This document shows positions 52,622 to 64,000 of a DNA stretch of 64,000 nt, piece by piece. The stretch is from Setophaga petechia (Eukaryota > Chordata > Aves > Passeriformes > Parulidae), in NCBI GenBank assembly GCA_024362935.1, contig JANCRA010000001.1, positions 49,511,501 through 49,575,500 of the forward strand, written 5' to 3'. Below the pieces are notes generated by a model. That model searched no databases and had not been told where the DNA came from. It worked only from the letters and a program-made list of their open reading frames with translations. The translations under genes were made by a program, and so were the position numbers. The first letter of the stretch is position 1. Every line of letters starts with the position of its first letter.

Positions 52622-53430
52622 CCACAGTGTTGATCTGCTGGAAGGTAGCAAAGCTCTGCAGAGGGATTTGGACAGGCTGGATTGATAAGCCAAGGCCAAT
52701 CATATGAGCTTCAATAAGAAAAGATTCTAGGTTCTGCACTTGGGTCACAACAACCCCAGAAGCACCCACAGGCTGGGTAGAGTGGGTGGAAAGCAGCCCA
52801 GTGGAAACAGAGTGCTTGCCAGTGGCTGAACATGAGCCAGGGTGTGCCCAGGTGGCCAAGAAGGACAATGGCACCCTGGCCTGGATCAGGAATAGCATGG
52901 ACAGCAGGACCCAAGCAGTGATTGGACCTCTGACCTCTTGGTCATTGATGAGGCCACACCTCGAGTGCTGTGGTCATTTTTGGGGCCCCTCATGACAAGT
53001 GATGTGCTGGAGCATGGCCAGACAAGGGCAGCAGAGCTGAAGAGGAGCAGCTGAAGGAGCTTGGTGTGGAGAAAAGGAAGCTTGGGGGAACCTTATCACT
53101 CTCCAAGCGCCTGAGAGGAAGCTGTAATGATCTCAGTGTCAGTCTCTTCCCCCATGTAACAAGGAATAAAGCAAGAGGAAATGGCTTTAAATTGCCCCAG
53201 GGTGAGTTTAGATTGGATGCTAAGAAAAACTTCCCTCACCAAAAGGGTTATCAAGCATTGGAACAGGCTACCCAAGGAAGATATTTAAAATATCTTCATT
53301 AATCCTGGAGATATTTAAAAACTCTAAGTCTTGTGCTTATGGACATGGTTCAGAGGTGGAATTGGCACTGCTGGGCTGGACTCTAGGATCTTAAAGGTCT
53401 TTTCCAACCTATATGGTTCTATGATTTTAA
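52622..53430 (+). mobile_element. CR1 LINE, 3' portion (end of reverse-transcriptase ORF plus 3' UTR)
   Basis: The sequence follows the avian CR1 3' consensus in order. It shows the CTGCTGGAAGG start block, CTGCAGAGGGATTTGGACAGG, TGCACTTGGGTCACAACAAC, GTGCCCAGGTGGCCAAGAAGG, GAGGCCACACCTCGAGT, TGGAGAAAAGGAAGCTTGGG, AGAGGAAATGGCTTTAAATTG, GCATTGGAACAGGCT and the tail GGTCTTTTCCAACCTATATGG followed by TTCTATGATT. It is 5'-truncated, as most CR1 copies are. Internal deletions and stops break any reading frame, so it is not mobile. Near 53278-53325 the usual 'GTGGTGGAGTCACCATCC' block is replaced by a duplicated GATATTTAAAA segment. Bird and reptile genomes carry this family; it sets the taxonomic frame of the window. 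Confidence 0.95.
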
Positions 53431-56400
53431 TCATAAACCGCATACTCTCCTCTGAAGGCTCCCATGTTTGCAACACAAAAAGTACACAACACTTGAATAT
53501 AAGCTCTGTTGACAAGATTTCATCACGCTAGAATTAGCAGAATTTCCAGAGCAGATAAAAACAATAAAGTTTGACAACTTTTTGTATTTCTTTTGAGTTT
53601 GCATCCTTAGGAAATGAAGCATAACAAAATTTATGTCGATATTTCATATTCCTTGTTCACTCAGAGTCAAGAACCCAGGTTTCCCTGGCAACCTCCATTG
53701 TTTTGCCTCCACAGGTTGCTGTAGATTACCCTCACCTTGGCATCTGAGATACAGCACAGCCAGTATGGCTGGGACAGAGAGGCACTCACTTGTGCTGCTG
53801 CTGCTGCCACAGCCCTGACCTTCAGCAGCCTGCTCAGCCCAGCACATAAGGACCAGGGCTCTGAAGTATGACCTTGCCTTCTTGGTAGAAGCCCAATTAA
53901 TTTTCACAGGTCTTTCCCACAGCTTCAGGTTGTCAAACCACACAGCACCAGCCTGGATTAAACTGCATGCAAAGAGACAGCAGCTACAGAGCAACTCTGA
54001 TACCGCTGGCAGTCTGTCCAAATGAGCTGATACTCAAGAGCTGAAGGGAGGGAATTTGAGAGAGTGACAGACAGACACAGGGTGAAGTCTCTGCTTCCAG
54101 AGGAATTGCCAAAATGTGTCTGAGTAGGTGGCAACAATGAGAAGAAAAACCTATAAGAAGAGTATTATTTAATTTCTATCTCAAGTTGTTAATTGTAGCT
54201 GAGGCACAGGCCCTTTCACAGCTGAGCTGGCACTTGGATTGATCGCTACAGACAGCTTGTTTACTGGGAAGATCTTAAGAACTAGAAGTGCTCACCAACT
54301 AGCTTAAGCTCTTTCCTTCCAACTTGGGGAAAACACAGTGAGGGGGAGGCTAGCTCCTGACACTCTGCTGCTGCAAGAGGAAAAGAAAACCTTTTACTTT
54401 CTGGTTTTGCATTGAATTTAGAAAATTTGACTTGCTAATCTTTTATACGTTGGCATTCTTTCATCTTCTTGAGAGATAAATATTTTTAATCAGGCAATTC
54501 CCTTCAGGATAACAGTGATTCAAATTATACTGATGAATGATATCAATCAGTTATTAGGCATGAAAAATGTGTATGTCAAACCCTAACAATGTTTATCCTA
54601 ACAAAAGTGCAAAGCTTTTTTCTTTTTTAAAAAACCCAATTCACTAATAGTTTTTCTCTACACTCAAGAGGGCTTTTTTTTCTTCAAATGTTAGAGTAAA
54701 ACCAGTAGCTAACTAGTGAGTCCTGTTTGCAGTAGAACATTATTAAGTGTTCTAATTAATCTAATTAATGGAAGATACCATGCCATATCCCTGCAGATAT
54801 ACAGAAGATATTTTCAAAGGCTGCTTTTTAAAATGGAGAATTAACATTAAATGGCACTGATGATTTTAAAAGCCCTAGACATGGCTGTTTTCTTCCTCAT
54901 TATTTTGCCAGATATCTATCTTGACTCAGCATCTGACTTTTCAGGATTTTAAATGATCAGAACATCAGGGTCAGTCCCAAGGGAGTTCAAGCACAGAGCT
55001 CTACCTCTCTCTGTCCCTTGTTCTAGGAGTCAGACTGTGACCCTTGCTGCAGAGGATGTGGCTTTGCTAAAACAGGGCATCTATCAAAACTGTCACCCCT
55101 CAAATTCTTCACTCAGTGAGGGAAGACCTGTAACACACCATGAGGTTTTCCCTGGCAAAGACAATACCATACCAATGGCTGCACCAGGGCATCATAGCTG
55201 TATCTGACCATTCCACAAACCAGCAAGGAATTTGTGGTGGGCTGCTGCATAAAATGGAATGAGGGGACAGCAATTTCAGGCGAAGCCTAGGGAGGGTATG
55301 ACCACAAGCCTTGGTGAGAGACCCACAAGGAGCAGAAGTAACAGCTATGTAACCTGACCGTATGCCTTGTCTGCATCTAACATGGTCCTAGGCAGATACA
55401 CAGGAATGGGCAGCCCTCAGCACATCTCAGTGGCTGCTAAGCAAAGGCAGCTGATAAATTTGTAATGGAAGAAGCTGTATGTAGTTGCCATCTAGTCCAC
55501 ATGTGATCTAAGGTGGTGTCTGACACTATCTACCTATCCTGTATTTTCTCTAGATTTAGCAGCACACCTAACACAACATTACTCTACCTGACAACAGAAA
55601 AGATGAACATATTTGTTTACTTTCCAGAAATTCCAACAAAATGCCCAAAGACCACAACGCTGGCAAACCTCATCATGGACAGGATCTGCATAGTACGATC
55701 AACTTAAAGGGATTCTATTGATGCAAAGTTCCCAGCATTAGAAGGGACTTAAACTTACTCTCACTTTTCCCACTACATCTCTGATATCAGAAGAGAGATA
55801 AGATTGCTACCATCTTTTATATTTCCATTTTTTATACAATAAACTCAAACAGCCTCAAGTCTTATTGTCTTACCTACTGAGACCCTAAAAGAACCAGCAG
55901 ACCTTTTGTGAACAAAAGAATTCATTATGTGTATCAGGCTATCCATGTGCTTCTGTCAGTTGCTACACTGCCTCAAGGTAGGAGGAAATAAAAAACCAAA
56001 ACCAAACAATGCAATTCTAATTGGTCAAACGATTTGTTCTGAGGATAACACAAGGTTGGTAACACAGGGCTGGGAAAAACACACTGCAAAATCAAGTAAC
56101 AGACTTGTTTGTTTCACTTGTGCTCGACATGGCCTGCTTTCCTCACAGGACCAATGTTAGGAGTCTGACCTAAGAAGCCACTCGTGCTTCACCTGCTGCT
56201 CACAGAAGACTTGTCCCTCCATCACTGCAGTCACAAGACTGAAATGCTCAACAAAACACAGTTTGGACATTGCCATTATTTTAAGCTCCCTCTCATTAGA
56301 AACAAAACAGAATGCTACTTCTCCAGCATTCAAAGGAAGAAAGGCATCTTAATTGATGCGCACAAAAGGATCTCGGTGATAATGAAAAGAGTAAAAGCCT

Positions 56401-57171
56401 ACAGAAGAAATGACAGACTGAAAATAAGTCAGGAAGCACATTCAATCTCCAAATGATTCCCTACACAAGGGCAATAGAGGACAAATAATGCTCATCAAGA
56501 ATAGGTTACAGTAAAATTAATTCATTTTGTAAACAGAAAATTCTTATCAGTAATAAGCAGTATTAACACCTAAAGCAAAAGAAGATGCAGCTGCAAATTA
56601 TGGCATAGTGTCATCTTTACAGCTACCTTGTCATTGTGGAACTAAGCATATTGTTAAGCTTCTGCTTGCAGAAGTCATTTTTACAAAGCAATATTTATTT
56701 TATGCATAATACATCTTGGGCTGAAAAGAGAAATGCAATTTACAAAATATACACACAAAGATGTTTTACTTAAGTTCACACAGTCATTTGAAACATTGCA
56801 CCTTCATTAAAAAACCCAGAAAAGTTTCCAAGCTTGATTATCTATGCAAGAGAGGAGTATGTTAACAGGGCTTCCTCACAAGCCATGAATTAGAAGGTGC
56901 AGTTCAAAGGAATGCATTTGGCACAGAGAAGAAGAAAAGACAATTAACAAAAGTTCTTGCTTGGAAACATTTTAACCTAGAAGAAGCATAGAAATACCAA
57001 TCCTGGGTAAAAGTTCACTTCCCAGCAGTGGGTAAATGCCTAATCCAAATTGATTCTGGCCAATATTTCATGTTTTAATCAACAAATATATGTTGCAGAG
57101 AGCTATCTGGGGAAATTAGAAAAAAAAAAAAAAGGAAAAACATAACAAAACATGGGTCCTGATCTGATGCC

Positions 57172-57330
57172 ATGAAGGATATTCATTAATGCCGCAACAG
57201 ATGGCTAATCTGCAGACTTAAAATATGTCAACTTCATTTAATTAAAAGTCAACATTATTATAATATTGCCATCATGAAATCATGTTCTGACAGCGTGCCA
57301 AATTTTATTGTTTTACTTTTAAACAGAAAC
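57172..57330. other. Conserved-element-like stretch (candidate enhancer)
   Basis: Contains CATTAATGCCGCAACAGATGG (homeodomain core plus CAGATG E-box), TTTAATTAAAAG and TGACAGCGTGCC, with CpGs retained in AT-rich DNA. It sits beside the weak candidate exon at 57378. Texture only; no direct proof of function. Confidence 0.22.
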
Positions 57331-57377
57331 TTTTTGATGAGAAGCAACACATTCCCCACTTCTGTGAAAATTCTTAC

Positions 57378-57578
57378 ATTTCAGTAAACACAGAGCAACT
57401 TCTCCTGAGGGCTCCCTCCTGCAGTGGCTCTGCCATGCACAGCAGGATTTTTGATCCCTCTACTCCTACACTCAGCAACATTTCAGGCTGCAGCAGGTTC
57501 TGGAGCCAATACAGATACACTGCTACTGGGAAGGAAGCTAACTGGTGCTGTGTCAGATCAAATAGCTCATCATTCACC
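57378..57578 (-). CDS. Weak candidate symmetric exon (201 bp)
   Basis: Seen: minus-strand acceptor-like TTTACACTGCAAATTACAG before 57578 and donor-like AAAT|GTAAGA after 57378. The frame is open across all 201 bp in phase 2-2, so the exon is symmetric and could be skipped without a frameshift. The peptide is leucine-rich with two cysteines; no family recognised. Against: the pyrimidine tract is weak, the base before the donor is T, and the plus strand is also open here (a 69-codon ORF with a signal-peptide-like start). A conserved-looking AT-rich stretch lies just beyond at 57172-57330. Confidence 0.2.
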
Positions 57579-60500
57579 CTGTAATTTGCAGTGTAAATAC
57601 ACAGCAGTGAGCCTAACTCTAAGTGAGGTGTGACTCAATAAAGGGGTATCAATATCTGCTTTAAGTTATTTGTAAGAAACTCAAGACAAAGAAGCACCTG
57701 CCATCAGGTAATACTCATTATTTACTATCACCTGCCACCAAAGTCAACTGGTACTGAGGCATGAGGGGTAGCTACTAGAGCTGGCTGCCAGCACAAGACA
57801 GAGCAGTCATCACAAAGCATCACACCATCAAAGCTATCCTGATCTCACGTCCATTATGTATCTGTAATTTTGCCAGAGGCTTCTCAGGTACTTCATTAGG
57901 AAACACCTCAATTCATCCCTTAATATTTCTGGATTTAAAATCCCAGATAGCAGGGACAACACCACTGAGAGACTTCAGCCTGAGCTGCATTGCTATTTTG
58001 CAGAGGTTATCTCTCAAAAACCTCTTCTCCCACCACAGAAGACTCCAGATCTTAATGGAAGAAGAGCATGAACTGCAGGGCCCAGCAGAGAGAAAGCATT
58101 TGGCACCCACTGGTACCACAGCAGAAAGGAATCAACCCTCTTGATGTGCAAACCCTGGTGACACGTAGTTAGGGGTTGCAGCCACTCCTACACAAGTGGC
58201 AAGGAAAGGGACAAGCAAAGTCCCATCTGGCTACAGACTGCTATGTTCTGAAGTTTGGTGCAGACCTAGGTCTGTTAATAAGATGAAATGCCATCTTAGT
58301 GCCTTGGATTAATTTGTCCCAAGAATAAGGAAATAAACATAATGCTATTATCTGGAGGAAAAAGAAAGCCTTTTTTCTGTCTTTACCTAACATCCAATAG
58401 TTCTATACTGCCTCATATGTCACTGACCTACAGATATGAAGTGTAAGTAACAGCACCACCAGGATATACTGGCTCAGGCGCCAGGGTATGAGAGCTTATT
58501 TTTATGTTGCAAAAAACCACCTATGGGCAGTGTTTTAAAACCATTACAGGAGTGTGGTCTGTGGAGAGATTGTGGAAAAAAAAATCTGACTGCTGTTTTT
58601 CTGTATTTTCCCAGACATCAAATAGGGAGCTAAACTCTTGACAGCTGCATCTGCATAATGACCCAGCAGCCATCTAACCCTTTGCTAGCCCCTTTGGACA
58701 GCTCCACAGCTGCCACAGCTCTGAGCAGCAGGGCTGGACCAGGGGTCAGAGAGGACGACAGAGTCAATCACACAGATGCCAGGCTTGGAAACAACAGCCA
58801 AAGTCTGTTTTGCAGCTCCAAAGCACACCTCTTATCAGAACACAGTGTCTGAATTCAGTAGAATTCAACAGAGCAGGCAAAGGCATGGGAACAAATTCAT
58901 TGCTACTCTAGTGGGAAGGTGCACAATGACAGTGAATAATACAGTATTACATGTGCCACAAAGTATTAAAGAATGCTAAGCAGGACTTGGTAAATGCTAC
59001 CAAAGCTTGGTAGATCTTATTGACATTATAATAACTGTCTTTTCCTCCAGAGCTTTAGACCTTACTCCTTGGATGTTCAGAACAGTGACAGACACACTCT
59101 TAGAAATATCAATATAAAACAAGCACTGCATTCTTGAAAGCTGAAGGCAGAAATGGGCTGCAGGATTGTCTTAGCAGTTTGCCATGATCTTGTTTTAAAT
59201 AGAAACTAGATCTGTCCCTCCAGATGCCTATGACAAATCTGGACACCACAAGAAATATGAGTTAAATACAAAGATATTGTATAGAAGGCAGGTGCTGGAA
59301 AATGCTGGTATTGCAAACTAAGTGGGAAGGCAGAAGCCTCAGGGTGCTGATGTATTCCTGACATATGTAAATATGTATTTCCCATATGCCATCTTGGTCG
59401 AGTTTGCTGTTAGCAGCTGTAGAAAAATGGCTGTGCAAAAGCCACGCCTCTTAGGCAGCCTCATCCTAACCCACGTGAAGCTGTAGTATGATGGAGAGAT
59501 TTCTGCTCTTATCACAGTGGACACAAAAACACCACTGGAAACCAAATGCACAGACCCATGGACAAAGTAAAGGTCTAAACCTAACACAAATCTAACAATC
59601 CCACCCTGAGTTCCCTCAAGTCCTGTTCAAGAGTGGAATACAGTTGGATTGATACACAAACATACTTTCTAGTAGAAAAATATGCAGTGGTCCCATAATC
59701 TCTCTACTGTACATTGTGTGCTAATTAGCACAGAATTTCAGTGCATGTGACGTCTTGCTAGGTAGACAGGCATTCAACTTATCCGCATATTCAAAGTAGT
59801 AAACCTGATGTGAACATTAATTAGGAATAATTCTGCTGTTTGCTCTTCCTCATTTCATAGTTAAATTTTGAAGACTCTAATTTACTTCAGTGTAAGAAAT
59901 CATCAGCAATTTTTAATTTTTTTTTGTCAAGATAATGAAAAAAATAATTTTTATATAGGCAACAGATGTTCACACCAAACCATCACTGCAATCAACTACC
60001 TTAGTAACTAACTTTGTAAATATCTGTTGGATTTACATAATGCTCTGATGCATAAACACTTTTTCAAAGCAAAGAACAAGAGTCCAAGGACATTTTAAGC
60101 AAGGACACATTTAAGATCCCAGAGCACTTCAAGAAAAAAGAATCAAATTACAGGGAAATATGAAATGCTTACAGCATGATCCAAAGGCCACCAGGATCAA
60201 AGGACACCCTAATTATGAGTTCAGCAAACTTTGTGACTTGACCACAGTCATTTAGAAAAGGACACCAAGAACACATTCAATGAACTACCAATAAATATAT
60301 CCTAATAGCTGAAACACTCAGTACTTCACAGTGGTAATGCATGGTCACTCTCATAGCATCTCTCATTAAACGTAGAGGGAGTTCTAAAAGCTCACAACTC
60401 CAATAAATTCCAAGTGTGATAAAAAGAGATCATACTCAAAGATAAAACATATGCTTATCACCTGGTATTTTTAGATAACAAAAACTTCAGTTTCTAGTTC

Positions 60501-61333
60501 AAGTAAATTATTTTCATCTTAACTAAAAATAGCGGACTTGCCAGTTCCTCTGCTAGCCTGACAAGTAGTCTAGACATGGTTAGATAATAGCATTCACCTT
60601 TGACAGTCCCCTCTGAGGTATTAAACATTTGTTCATGATTTAATAAATTCCAGTCAAATAGTGCTTTATGACAGTCATGCCAGTTAATAAATTCCAAGAT
60701 GTTTATAACTACAAAGACCACGTTTGTCCTCAGATACTTGAATTAGCATAAATTATGAATGTGCAGATGTTATTGACATGTGGAACAGAAACATAATTGA
60801 TTGAAACATATGGCAAAATTCTCTTCATGCTTCCACAAATACAGGCAAATAACAGTTAAGTTTTTCATGACAGATAGTATAATAAGAAAGTAACCATCAA
60901 GACATTTTTGCCCTCCCAAAACTCTTCAGTCTTGCAAAAACATATTTAAATTTTGCCTATTCTTCAGCACTCTGTAGTAGTGAAATGCAAGTACCTTTGA
61001 GGAGAGGCAATCTTCCATAGCACTTGAATCACAAGTCCACCATACTTGTCCCTTTCATCTTGAAGTATTTCCTGAAACTCTTTCCTTCAAAATCCAGACA
61101 TCCTTGCTTTTCTAGAATATTTACTTTCTCAGACTACAGCCAGTATATCCCTGAATAACATGCATCCTTTCACAAAGTAAAGATTTGGTACATTTTCTTA
61201 GCAGTACATCAATCCATGCACTAAAGAAATCTTTCACATTAGTAAAAAAAATTAAAGGAAGTATGCTATTTCCAGGATATGTACTTATCTAAGCCTTGTC
61301 CTTCAGCCTTCATATATAATTTCAAGCCATCAG

Positions 61334-61370
61334 AAGATTTAACAACAAGGAAGATTTAACAACAAGGAAG
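61334..61370 (+). repeat. Tandem duplication, 17-bp period
   Basis: AAGATTTAACAACAAGG is repeated exactly at 61334-61350 and 61351-61367, followed by the first three bases of a third unit. Confidence 0.9.
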
Positions 61371-63308
61371 GGAATAATGCCTCTATGTGACTCAGCAGCA
61401 TCCTAATACAGCAATGGCTAAATATGCTGACCCTAACCCTGCAAAGAGCATCTGCACTAGTTGATAAGAGATCTATACAATTGTCAGGTCACAGATCATT
61501 CTGCCTCCATGTTTCAGTTTGTTGCAGTAAACCCTGACAGCTTCAGCAATCACAAATGCTTTCCTGCTCATACAATAAAGTGTTTAATATTGCCAAACAC
61601 ATTTATTCACTCCAGTCTTTTTTACTCCCCAACACAGAGCATGGAAAAACAGATTTTACAGTATGGCTAAAATCAACGAGCATATGGGCCTCCGTTTAAG
61701 AAGGATAAATTTGTTCTCTGCTGATTACTTAGAGAAATATAATTGGTGTCCAGCTTCTGCTACTTCTACAGAGCATCTGGGTTTCCCCTACCTCTGTTTT
61801 TCATAGTCAAGAGAAGGATGAAAATTCCTTTCTGTTTAATGACTCTGCAGAAAAGAGAACAATGCTGCTGTTCTTGATGGGGAAGGAGGAAATCAAATTT
61901 ATTGACGCCAACCTGACAAAAGCTTGGATTAGGACTGTTCTCATCTATTCCAGAAGGGTAAGGCAGGGAAATTAATCCACTGGCAGTTTAACTGAGAAAA
62001 GCAGTCATAAATTATTTCCTATACAATATTTTGTTAACTTTTGCACCTGAATACTAATCAAGAGATCTGATCACAGCACTTTCTGTTTAGAGGGCCAAGA
62101 GCAACTGAACTAATACAGCACCTGTGATGGACAGGCCTTGGTCTTCAATGTCCACGACCAAAACAGTTCACTCATCTAAGACTGACAAGGTAGAGAAGTC
62201 TCACCTATTTCAGAGAAGTTCTTTCAAAATGTCTGTGAATGCTTCATGATCCAAAATTCCAATTTACAAACTAGTTCACAATTTAAAGGCTTGTGGTCGA
62301 AAAGAGATGGCCAGTCCCACAAGCAGCACATTTCCCAAACTATTACTCTATGGTTAATGATTATTCCTTTCCCTTTTCCACATTTCATTATTTCTTTGTC
62401 CAAGAGTAGCAGTATCAATCAAAGCATCTGCAGACTGACCCCACCCTGCTGCAAGTCTGTAACATTCTGACTCCATATGGAGAGGGATAATGTGCAGCTC
62501 CACAAAGCCTAGCACCTGTGGCCAGGCTACAAACTTCAGTGCTGTCAATGCCAGGAGAAAAAGCTGGCCTGTGTTTTGGTGTCAAACTGGCCACAGCTTC
62601 TAACAGCCAGGAATTGCATCCAAAATCCTATATTGCAATTCACTGGAAACAGTCAGGAAAGGAGCTCAATGTACCTGAAATTAAGGTGCTTCCATGCTCC
62701 TCGACTTTTCCAAGCAGACTATCAGACCCCACAAAGGAAGAAATCCTGCTTTTGGGGCGCTAGCATGTAACAAAGTCTGAGCCCCTAGGGTATGATCACA
62801 TTTGACAGATGAAGACTTGCCAGCACTGGAAGCTGCTAGCCTAGGTTTGCACACAAAGGGGATGGCAGCAGGAATGCTGCAAGCCTGGAGATATACATCA
62901 TCAGGGTGGAATAATTCAGGGCAATCTGCTCGGACCATTATACGCAGAAAACGCTGAAGTGCCTCCCCCTGCTGTGATCAAGCCTGCTTAGAGCCTTATC
63001 CAGACACTGCACCAACAGAGCAGGTTTTGACCTCACTGTGAAGATAATACCTCCCTCCTCCTTCCCCTGGACGCTCTCTTTGTGGAAGCAAAAAGGCAGT
63101 TTTCCCCTTTACACAGTGTCCTGCTGCGTGGTACCCTGAGGTCAGCATGCCAGCATGCTCTGAAACTAAATGGCCTGATTTTTCCTGCCAGCTCTCTCCC
63201 CTCTCCCCATTGCACTTCAGAAGTTTCAATAATAATAATAACACTTCAATAGATAGCAAAATATCTTTCAGGAGGCAGCTGAAACACATTCTATATACTT
63301 ATGTCTAG

Positions 63309-63655
63309 GGAGGCTGAGGGGAGGTCTTATTGCTTTCTGCAACAGCTGAACAGAGGCTGGAGTGAGGTAGGGCTGATCTCTTCCTGGTAACAAGTGACAG
63401 GATGACAAGAAATGGCCTCAAGTTTGCCCAGGGCAGTCTCAGATTGGGTATTGGGAAAAATTTCTTCACTTGAAAGAGTTATCAAGCACTGAAATAGGTT
63501 TCCCAGGGAAGTGGTGGAGTTACCATCCCTGGAGGTATTTAGAAGATGTGGAGATGTGGCACTCGGGGACACAGTTTAATGCTGGGCTTGACGGAGTTGG
63601 GTTAAGATTTGGGCTCAGGGTTTAAAGGGTCTTTCCCAACCTAAATTATTATAAG
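63309..63655 (+). mobile_element. CR1 LINE, short 3' fragment
   Basis: The segment begins at GAGGCTGAGGGGAGGTCTTATTG and runs through the canonical CR1 3' blocks. These include ACAAGAAATGGCCTCAAGTT, CAGATTGGGTATTGGGAAAAATTTCTTCACT, AAGAGTTATCAAGCACTG, GTGGTGGAGTTACCATCCCTGGAGG, a GATGTGGAGATGTGGCAC block and the tail AAGGGTCTTTCCCAACCTAAA. It keeps the GTGGTGGAGT block that is altered in the copy at 52622. It lacks the coding portion, and the end (ATTATTATAAGACT) is a decayed form of the usual ATTCTATG terminus. Plus-strand orientation, as for the other copy. Confidence 0.95.
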
Positions 63656-64000
63656 ACTAACATCTCAAATTCAGCTCTGTGGCTTCCAGTTTCCCTACGC
63701 TCTCAAGATCATCCTGTGTTTCTCCTCACCACAACCTCTGCTCCACAATGAACCCTACAGGGACAGTTTTCCCTTTCTATCAGGGCCCCATGCTTTTGCT
63801 CCTACTTTGGCTGGATGATCCTCTCCCCTCAGACTTCCATCTCCCTTATCCTTCATCTTCTCCACTTTGTCACTATTTGCTCTTCTTCAGAGCTCAGCAC
63901 CATCCTTATCAAAGCACTTGGTAACAATTACCTCGATAAAACATAGGCAAATTAATAATATTTTTTGAATCCATGACATATCTAGGTTTACAAACTCTAT
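63656..64000. other. Non-coding DNA after the CR1 fragment
   Basis: A pyrimidine-rich, GC-richer stretch (63670-63900) with an 81-codon plus ORF made of Leu/Pro/Ser-rich peptide, then AT-rich DNA to the end. Nothing recognised. Confidence 0.5.

Larger units (their letters stand above)
53431..63308. other. Non-coding DNA between two CR1 copies
   Basis: No supported gene apart from the weak candidate at 57378-57578. GC-richer, stop-poor patches lie at about 53640-54120 (with a (CTG)4-5 run near 53793-53806), 54950-55470, 57740-58240, 58640-58830 and 62510-63200. An A15 run is at 57120-57134 and an (AAT)n run at 63229-63241. Confidence 0.6.

Noticed and set aside
55513..55707. Plus-strand open stretch after a good acceptor (TATCCTGTATTTTCTCTAG)
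   Set aside because: No usable donor, no domain; could at most be a terminal exon and nothing else supports it.
61425..61442. GACCCTAACCCTG, telomere-like
   Set aside because: Fewer than two units of CCCTAA; chance.
1..64000. CRISPR arrays, operons, insertion sequences, phage genes
   Set aside because: No regularly spaced repeats, no dense gene packing, no prokaryotic signals; CR1 elements and composition point to a vertebrate nuclear genome.

Overview
The window looks like nuclear DNA of a bird (or at least a sauropsid reptile). It is AT-rich and CpG-poor, has only short chance ORFs, and carries two clear 3'-anchored CR1 LINE copies (52622-53430 and 63309-63655). There is also a probable CR1 tail (9188-9245) and a few very old MIR-like SINE remnants. 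Repeat density is low, which fits a bird better than a mammal, crocodilian or turtle. I saw nothing prokaryotic, plasmid-like or organellar: no operon layout, no ribosome-binding sites, no CRISPR array, no rRNA and no tRNA.

Most of the 64 kb reads as intergenic or intronic DNA. The best evidence for a gene is on the minus strand between about 25.8 and 17.9 kb, possibly to 14.7 kb. Three short open segments bounded by splice-like sites have compatible reading phases: 25778-25677, 20508-20375 and 17987-17906. Joined in that order, the first two give a cysteine pattern (C-x15-C-x-C-G, then C-x3-C-x4-C-G) that resembles the second half of a WSC carbohydrate-binding domain split by a phase-1 intron. 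I could not name the gene; a WSC-containing membrane protein of the polycystin-1 or kremen type is one possibility. Weaker exon candidates are at 14684-14739, 24632-24845 and 57378-57578 (minus), and 41378-41465 (plus).

Region by region: 1-14 kb is AT-rich non-coding DNA with a CR1 tail; 14.7-25.8 kb is the putative split gene, with a MIR-like SINE and a TG/TA microsatellite in its introns; 26-44 kb is non-coding with MIR-like fragments, small GC-richer patches and several hairpins; 44.2-45.2 kb is a compositionally distinct segment that I could not identify; 47.1-47.6 kb is a long purine tract; 51.0-51.9 kb has two strong inverted repeats; 52.6-53.4 kb and 63.3-63.7 kb are CR1; the rest is unremarkable.

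Exon calls rest on splice-signal reading and motif recognition only. By chance alone, a window of this size and composition should contain dozens of ORFs of 60-110 codons, so ORF length was not used as evidence.
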